Shown here: positions 1 through 8,248 of the stretch, one piece after another
Layout: the number at the start of each line of letters is the position of its first letter
Numbering within the stretch: position 1 is the first letter of the stretch
DNA from: Chloroflexota bacterium
Lineage (GTDB): Bacteria > Chloroflexota > Limnocylindria > QHBO01
Assembly (NCBI GenBank): GCA_013820865.1
Contig: JACDHU010000068.1
Location: 1-8,248 of the forward strand
DNA length: 8,248 nucleotides
Direction of reading: 5' to 3'
Translations under genes and position numbers: made by a program
Notes under the pieces: model-generated
Database searches by the model: none
What the model was told of the DNA's origin: nothing
What the model saw: only the letters and a program-made list of their open reading frames with translations

Positions 1-111
1 GAGGTCATGCAGGCCTTCACCGACTACGAGGCCGGCAAGCTGGGCAGCATCCCGGCCGTTCATGGTGCGCCGACGACGCTCACCGAGTCCACGCCGCCGG
101 GCGCCGCCTGA
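1..111 (+). CDS. C-terminal end of a pirin-family protein (5' truncated by window edge)
   Basis: Frame 1 is open from the first base and ends at TGA 109-111, giving 36 residues that begin EVMQAFTDYEAGKLGSIPA and end in a Pro/Thr-rich tail. The E-[IV]-x-QAF-x-DY-x-AGKLG-x-I pattern is how many bacterial pirin-family proteins (bicupin fold, usually 230-330 aa) finish: a last helix after the 'GPFVMNT' strand. Only this final helix is visible; the cupin domains and metal ligands lie outside the window, so the identification rests on about 19 residues. Family members include quercetin 2,3-dioxygenase-like enzymes and redox-linked regulators, and no specific role can be claimed. The last 50 bases are also open in frame 2, which would falsely extend the kinase gene back into this gene. 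A 5-bp GC hairpin (GGCCG/CGGCC, 112-125) follows the stop but has no T-tract. Confidence 0.68.
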   Translation, partial: EVMQAFTDYEAGKLGSIPAVHGAPTTLTESTPPGAA

Positions 112-427
112 GGCCGCCCGCGGCCGGCTGCACGGGCATTGCCGCAATCGGGATCGGTATCACCCGAGGCGGATAGCCACACGCAGATCAGGCGGACCTG
201 ATTGGCCGAACCGGTGGCGGAGAATCCCTCGACGCGACCTGCGGGTTCAGCCACAATGGCCATGCCGCCACGTGCCGGATCGGCCCGAAGCGCGCGTTAG
301 AGGCCCGATCACCATTCCCGAGCGTCAGCGAACTCCCGGCCAGCAGAACCTGGGCAGCGACCACACCGCCATCGAGCTGGCCGATGCCCGCGCCCGGAGC
401 GACGGACTCGACGCCGGCGGTTTGCGA
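112..427. other. Intergenic region upstream of the kinase gene; no gene recognised
   Basis: This stretch lies between the pirin-like stop and the first convincing kinase codons. Frame 2 is open throughout, but its translation up to about position 300 is an Arg/Pro/Trp-rich string typical of wrong-frame reading in GC-rich DNA. From about 314 to 427 codon use looks more coding-like in frame 2, so the kinase could begin slightly upstream of the start given here. Small palindromes are visible: ATTGC-C-GCAAT near 138-148, and GATCGG (278-283) opposite CCGATC (305-310). Short palindromes are expected by chance at this GC content. A 67-codon minus-strand frame (263 down to 60) runs antisense into the pirin-like gene and matches nothing I know. 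The cassette promoter should lie here, but I cannot point to convincing -35/-10 hexamers. Confidence 0.6.
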
Positions 428-5109
<4,682 letters not shown>

Positions 5110-5113
<4 letters not shown>

Positions 5114-5487
5114 CCGAGTCGAATCCCCAGGTCCTCAACGAGGCGGTGCTGGAGGAGCTCGAGGCCTCGGTGCAGGGTGACCGCGCCTTCATCGTGGACC
5201 TCATTGAGACGTATCTGGCGGATGGGGCATCCCATATGGTCGATGTTGTTGCGGCGATGACGGCGGGCGACGCATCCGCGCTCGTGCGGCCTGCCCATAC
5301 CCTCAAGTCGAGCAGTGCGACCGTTGGCGCGGAGCGCCTCGCCGCCATGGCCCGGCGGCTGGAGGCGGCTGGCCGCTCGGGCGTCATCGAGGCGGGTCTC
5401 GGCGACGAGGCCGCTCGGCTTGACGTGGCCTGGGACGAGGCCGCCGATGCGCTCCGTGGGTGGATCCGGCGTGGAGAAGACACATGA
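5110..5487 (+). CDS. Stand-alone histidine phosphotransfer (Hpt) protein
   Basis: A 125-aa single-domain protein matching the usual Hpt four-helix bundle of about 100-130 residues. The motif AHTLKSSSATVGA around residues 62-74 is the canonical Hpt signature (AHTLKGSSANLGA type), with phospho-His at position 63 and the following Lys66 and Ser residues in place. Flanking helices are visible: residues 10-22 (LNEAVLEELEASV), 24-53 (Asp-Arg-Ala-Phe to the Gly-Asp turn), and amphipathic helices at about 74-87 and 96-118. It has no kinase or receiver domain, so it must act as a relay between partners. Its position between the hybrid kinase and a receiver protein, overlapping each by 4 bases, makes those two the obvious donor and acceptor. 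The GTG start is chosen because of the overlap and the AGGTGG just upstream. In ArcB, BarA and EvgS-type kinases this domain is fused to the C-terminus; here it is a separate chain. Confidence 0.92.
5473..5487 (+). promoter_or_regulatory. Shine-Dalgarno and ATGA stop/start overlap (Hpt to cyclase)
   Basis: GGAGA at 5473-5477 is 6 bases before ATG 5484-5486, which overlaps the Hpt stop TGA (5485-5487) as ATGA. This supports ATG 5484 over the in-frame GTG at 5460, which lies deeper in the Hpt gene and would add eight residues with no similarity to a receiver N-terminus. Confidence 0.78.
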
Positions 5488-6578
5488 AGGGCGGCCGGAT
5501 CGTCCTCGTCGTCGACGATAGTCGGGTCAACCGGCTCGTGCTCGCGCGCCAGCTCAGTGGCATGGGCGTCGAAGTGATGGAGGCCGAGAACGGGCGGGAA
5601 GCGCTCGACGTTCTCCGTGATCACACCGTTGCCATCGATACCGTGCTGCTGGACGTGGTGATGCCCGAGCTCGACGGCTACGAGACGCTGGCGGCGATGA
5701 AAGCCGACGACGCGATCCGTCATATCCCGGTGATCATGGTGTCCGGCGTCGAGGAGCTTGAGAGCGTCATTCGCTGCATCGAGCTCGGCGCCACCGACTA
5801 CCTGCCCAAGCCGATCAACCCGCGCATCCTGGCAGCGCGGTTGAATGCTTCGCTCATCGCGAAACAGCTGCGTGACCTCGAGCTCGAGCACATCGAGCAG
5901 CAGCGCCTGTTGACCACGACCATCGAGCGTCAGCGGCTCGAGCTGAGCCGATTCCTGTCACCGCAGATCGCCTCCTTGATCTCTTCGCCTGATGGCGAGC
6001 TGATGCTGGCCGGACACCGGCGCCTGATCACCGTGGCCTTCTGCGACCTGCGTGGTTTCACGACCTTTGCTGAGCAGGCCGATCCCGAGGAGCTGTTCGG
6101 CGTCCTCGGGGAATATCACCGCATGATGGGCGACGCCATTGTCGAGCACGGCGGCACGCTCGAGCATTTCGCCGGCGACGGGGTCATGATCTTCTTCAAC
6201 GACCCTGTCACCCAGGACGACCACGTTGAGCGCGCCGTGCGTATGGCGGTGGCGATGCGTGAGCGCTTTGCGCCGATCGCGGCGGGATGGCGCAAGCGCG
6301 GCTACGAACTCGGGTTCGGGGTCGGAATCGCCGTCGGATACGCCACGCTGGGGCGCATCGGCTTCGAGGGCCGGTACGATTACGGGGCCATCGGTAACGT
6401 CGTCATCCTTGCGTCACGGCTCAGTAGCCAGGCTGGTGCGAACCAGATCCTGCTCAGCCAGCGCGCCGTCGGCATGGTGGAGGATCTCGTTGAGGTCGAG
6501 TCCATCGGCGACCTCGAGATCAAGGGCCTCAGCCGCCCCGTCAGCGCGAGCAATGTCGTGGGTGCCGCAAACCGCTGA
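5484..6578 (+). CDS. Response regulator: receiver domain fused to a class III adenylate/guanylate cyclase domain
   Basis: A 364-aa probable output protein of the relay. The receiver spans residues 5-122: acidic pair D11/D12, phospho-Asp D57 in LLDVVMP, Ser87, and Lys109 in LPKPI, all intact. A helical, probably coiled-coil linker follows (about 128-156; LRDLELEHIEQQ... ending SRFLSPQI), typical of dimeric receiver-cyclase proteins. The cyclase domain (about 178-362) has metal-binding D188 (FCDLRGFT) and D232 (HFAGDGVMIFF), the GIAVGYATLGRIG segment, and the closing IKGLSRPV motif. Active-site departures: the purine-specifying Lys is His228, the partner Asp/Thr is Gly301 (DYGAIGN), and the transition-state Asn of the VN(V/L)A(A/S)R motif is Ile308 (GNVVILASR), though Arg312 is kept. 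Class III cyclases convert ATP or GTP to cAMP or cGMP as dimers. Fold and family are secure, but which nucleotide is used, or whether activity remains, is not. It is last in the cassette and has no DNA-binding domain. Confidence 0.9.
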   Translation: MKGGRIVLVVDDSRVNRLVLARQLSGMGVEVMEAENGREALDVLRDHTVAIDTVLLDVVMPELDGYETLAAMKADDAIRHIPVIMVSGVEELESVIRCIELGATDYLPKPINPRILAARLNASLIAKQLRDLELEHIEQQRLLTTTIERQRLELSRFLSPQIASLISSPDGELMLAGHRRLITVAFCDLRGFTTFAEQADPEELFGVLGEYHRMMGDAIVEHGGTLEHFAGDGVMIFFNDPVTQDDHVERAVRMAVAMRERFAPIAAGWRKRGYELGFGVGIAVGYATLGRIGFEGRYDYGAIGNVVILASRLSSQAGANQILLSQRAVGMVEDLVEVESIGDLEIKGLSRPVSASNVVGAANR

Positions 6579-6672
6579 CAGTCCTGCACGCCCGGACGTT
6601 CGTAGGGTGGGCCAGTCAGATCGCAGCGGATAGGGTGGAGTGGCCCATCAGATCCGCTGCACAGGACCCTTC
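6579..6672. promoter_or_regulatory. Intergenic leader with two interleaved inverted repeats
   Basis: These 94 bases separate the cyclase stop from the phospholipase-like start. TGGGCCA (6608-6614) is complementary to TGGCCCA (6641-6647), and GCAGCGGAT (6623-6631) is perfectly complementary to ATCCGCTGC (6652-6660). The arms alternate A-B-A'-B', so in RNA the hairpins would exclude each other or form a pseudoknot. The same stretch contains direct repeats TAGGGTGG (6603-6610, 6631-6638) and TCAGATC (6616-6622, 6648-6654). The second hairpin ends just before the Shine-Dalgarno AGGA (6663-6666). It could be a regulator binding site, a 5' leader structure, or the transcription boundary. No T-tract terminator is visible. 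Function is inferred from layout only. Confidence 0.45.
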
Positions 6673-8248
6673 ATGCCCCGCATCGCTCTTCTCGCTCCGC
6701 GTCGAAGTATCGCGCTCTTCCTCGCCGTAGCCCTGCTCGCGACGCTCATTACCCCTGTCGCAGCCTGGAACAACGGCGGGGACGATCCCGGATACGGCAC
6801 CCACGACTGGGTCATCGACGCCGCGCTGAAGGTTGTTGATGGGCGCGCGACCGGATGGTTCGACGCTGGCATCGCTCGCCTGGCGAGCGACGACCCCGAC
6901 AATGCAGGCGCCACTGGCGAGAACGATCACGTGTACCGCGACACAGGCGTCCGGGGCGGCGCCGTTCACCGTATCGCCGAGCACTACGCAGCGGCGGTGC
7001 GCCTCCACCGTGCGGGCGATTTCAAGGCGGCCAGCCGCGAGATTGGCCTCGTGTCGCATTACCTCAGCGACATCATGATGCCGTGGCATTCGCATTACGA
7101 CGGCATCGGGGCCAGGGGCCACCTGGAGTATGAGCAGCTGGTCGGTGCGAAGATGCGCAAGGCTTCGGACATGCCCGGCTGGGTCAGCACTCGTCGCACG
7201 GTCAGCTCACTGACCAATGCACGAACAACCGCCGTCGCCGCGGCGGCCCACTCGCGCGGCTACTTCCCCGAGCTTTCCACGAAGTTCAACGCCGACATGA
7301 CGACGCTGACGCCGCGCGTCCAGGAGATCACGAAGCTCCTCATGGTCCGCACTGCCAACGACCTCGCCGACATGATCTGGTCCATCTCTCGGGGCGTTGG
7401 CGTGCCACCGCCGGTGGCGAGGGTCGCCACCAGCGTGAAGTGGACGTATCCCGCGCAGAATGAACCCTTCCAGGCCGTATTCGTCACGGCAACCGATGCG
7501 CAGGGTCGCCCGATCGAAGGGCTCATGGTGAAACTCAAGTTGCCGTTGCCGTACGGCAGCACGACGACCGCGACGCTCTACACCGATGGCGCCGGCTACG
7601 CGAAGTGGACAGGCGGTGTAGGAACCAGCCCGCTCATGCAGAAGCGCTACGTGACTACGACCGCCACCACGAGCGGGACGACGGCGACCGGGTCCGCCTG
7701 GTGGGCGACCTCGCCAACACTAGCCACGGGGCTGGACGGCTTTCGCACGAGCGTGAGCGACTCCCGTCCAGTGGCAGGGGAGACTGTCGTGGTCAGCTCG
7801 ACGGTCCGCGACACCGCAGGCAGGCCCGTTGTCGGCCTGCTGGTCGACTGGACGTGGGATTACGGCCACACCACGGTCAAGACCAGCGCACTGACCGATT
7901 CGCAGGGCGTCGCTCGCTCGAGCCGCCTGGTCACCTTGACCACGACCTCCGAGACGGTCGCCGTCGCAGCCCACACCATATCGGGCAGCAAAAATCGGTA
8001 CTCAAATACCAGCTTTCAGCGTGCTCCTGGGGGCACGACCACCGAGCCGTACAAGGGATGGTTCGTCGATATCTGGGACAGCAAGTTCCGTGACGACATC
8101 GTGTGGCTGGCCGAGGAGCGCATCACGGCCGGTTGCGCGGACCTGCGCTTCTGCCCCGATGGCTCGGTGACGCGTGCGCAGATGGCAAGCTTCCTGGTGC
8201 GTGCACTAAATCTGCCGTCGTCGGGCCGAAACTACTACGGCGACGACA
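6673..8248 (+). CDS. Secreted zinc-dependent phospholipase C-like protein with Ig-like and SLH domains (3' truncated)
   Basis: 525 codons are visible with no stop before the window edge. The start ATG is set by AGGA (6663-6666) 6 bases upstream. Residues 1-31 form a Sec signal peptide (Arg10-Arg11, hydrophobic core, cleavage after PVAA) that leaves Trp32 as the mature N-terminus, as in Bacillus cereus and Clostridium perfringens phospholipase C, where Trp1 binds zinc. In mature numbering the nine expected ligands can be placed: W1, H13, D54, H68, H98, D102, H108, H119, E123. H-x3-D-x5-H (HYLSDIMMPWH) and H-x3-E (HLEYE) have exactly the B. cereus spacing. After the catalytic region (to about residue 245) come two Ig-like domains (about 248-345 and 346-450), each with a GRP(I/V).G.(M/L)V strand and a TD..G.A turn. 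An SLH repeat starts at 464, with Cys488 and Cys494 and TRAQMASFL. The likely role is zinc-dependent hydrolysis of phospholipid head groups at the cell surface. S1/P1-type nuclease shares the fold but ends its ligand set in Asp, not Glu. Confidence 0.85.
   Translation, partial: MPRIALLAPRRSIALFLAVALLATLITPVAAWNNGGDDPGYGTHDWVIDAALKVVDGRATGWFDAGIARLASDDPDNAGATGENDHVYRDTGVRGGAVHRIAEHYAAAVRLHRAGDFKAASREIGLVSHYLSDIMMPWHSHYDGIGARGHLEYEQLVGAKMRKASDMPGWVSTRRTVSSLTNARTTAVAAAAHSRGYFPELSTKFNADMTTLTPRVQEITKLLMVRTANDLADMIWSISRGVGVPPPVARVATSVKWTYPAQNEPFQAVFVTATDAQGRPIEGLMVKLKLPLPYGSTTTATLYTDGAGYAKWTGGVGTSPLMQKRYVTTTATTSGTTATGSAWWATSPTLATGLDGFRTSVSDSRPVAGETVVVSSTVRDTAGRPVVGLLVDWTWDYGHTTVKTSALTDSQGVARSSRLVTLTTTSETVAVAAHTISGSKNRYSNTSFQRAPGGTTTEPYKGWFVDIWDSKFRDDIVWLAEERITAGCADLRFCPDGSVTRAQMASFLVRALNLPSSGRNYYGDD

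Noticed and set aside
112..125. GGCCG/CGGCC hairpin after the pirin-like stop as a terminator
   Set aside because: Only 5 base pairs and no following T-run; such hairpins are common by chance at this GC content.
60..263. 67-codon minus-strand frame in the gap before the kinase
   Set aside because: No clear Shine-Dalgarno sequence before its ATG, no recognisable family, and its 3' half is antisense to the pirin-like gene. It has a plausible amino-acid mix but not enough to call a gene.
6616..7122. 168-codon minus-strand frame across the phospholipase-like start and leader
   Set aside because: The plus strand carries a signal peptide, zinc ligands and a Shine-Dalgarno sequence in this interval; the minus translation has no recognisable features.
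7605..8093. 162-codon plus-strand frame inside the phospholipase-like gene
   Set aside because: It lies wholly inside the exported protein in another frame. Its Arg/His/Asp-rich translation is a shadow, while the frame from 6673 continues without a break into a clear SLH repeat.

Overview
High-GC (roughly two-thirds G+C by eye), densely coded, plus-strand window. The organism is most likely from Chloroflexota (Limnocylindria-like) or a high-GC actinobacterial lineage. This is inferred from the composition, the very large multi-GAF hybrid kinase, and an S-layer-homology (SLH) repeat of the 'GC...RFCPDG.VTRAQMASFL.RAL.LP' type. No rRNA or other phylogenetic marker is present, so the placement is soft.

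Layout. (1) Positions 1-111 hold the last 36 codons of a gene whose end resembles bacterial pirin-family proteins. (2) Positions 112-427 are a roughly 316-base gap with no convincing gene; the next reading frame stays open through it by chance. (3) From about 428 to 6578 lies a tightly packed three-gene phosphorelay cassette: a six-GAF hybrid histidine kinase with two receiver domains (about 1561 aa), a free-standing Hpt protein (125 aa), and a receiver-class III nucleotide cyclase (364 aa). Both junctions are 4-base stop/start overlaps (GTGA, ATGA). (4) Positions 6579-6672 are a short intergenic stretch with two interleaved inverted repeats. (5) From 6673 to the right edge is an exported protein: signal peptide, zinc-dependent phospholipase C-like catalytic domain, two Ig-like domains, and at least one SLH repeat, cut by the window edge.

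How the genes work together. The kinase has no membrane segments and no cysteine in any GAF domain, so it looks like a cytoplasmic sensor of small ligands or of protein state. It carries His and Asp phospho-sites but lacks its own Hpt. The neighbouring Hpt would collect the phosphoryl group from a kinase receiver and pass it to the receiver of the cyclase protein, making the cyclase domain the output of a His-Asp-His-Asp relay. The cyclase keeps both metal-binding aspartates, but the catalytic Asn is replaced by Ile and both purine-specifying positions are atypical. Its output may therefore be altered, weak, or non-catalytic; this is the most interesting open question here. The phospholipase-like gene has its own Shine-Dalgarno sequence and leader region and is probably a separate transcription unit. 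Nothing in the sequence ties it to the relay except proximity.
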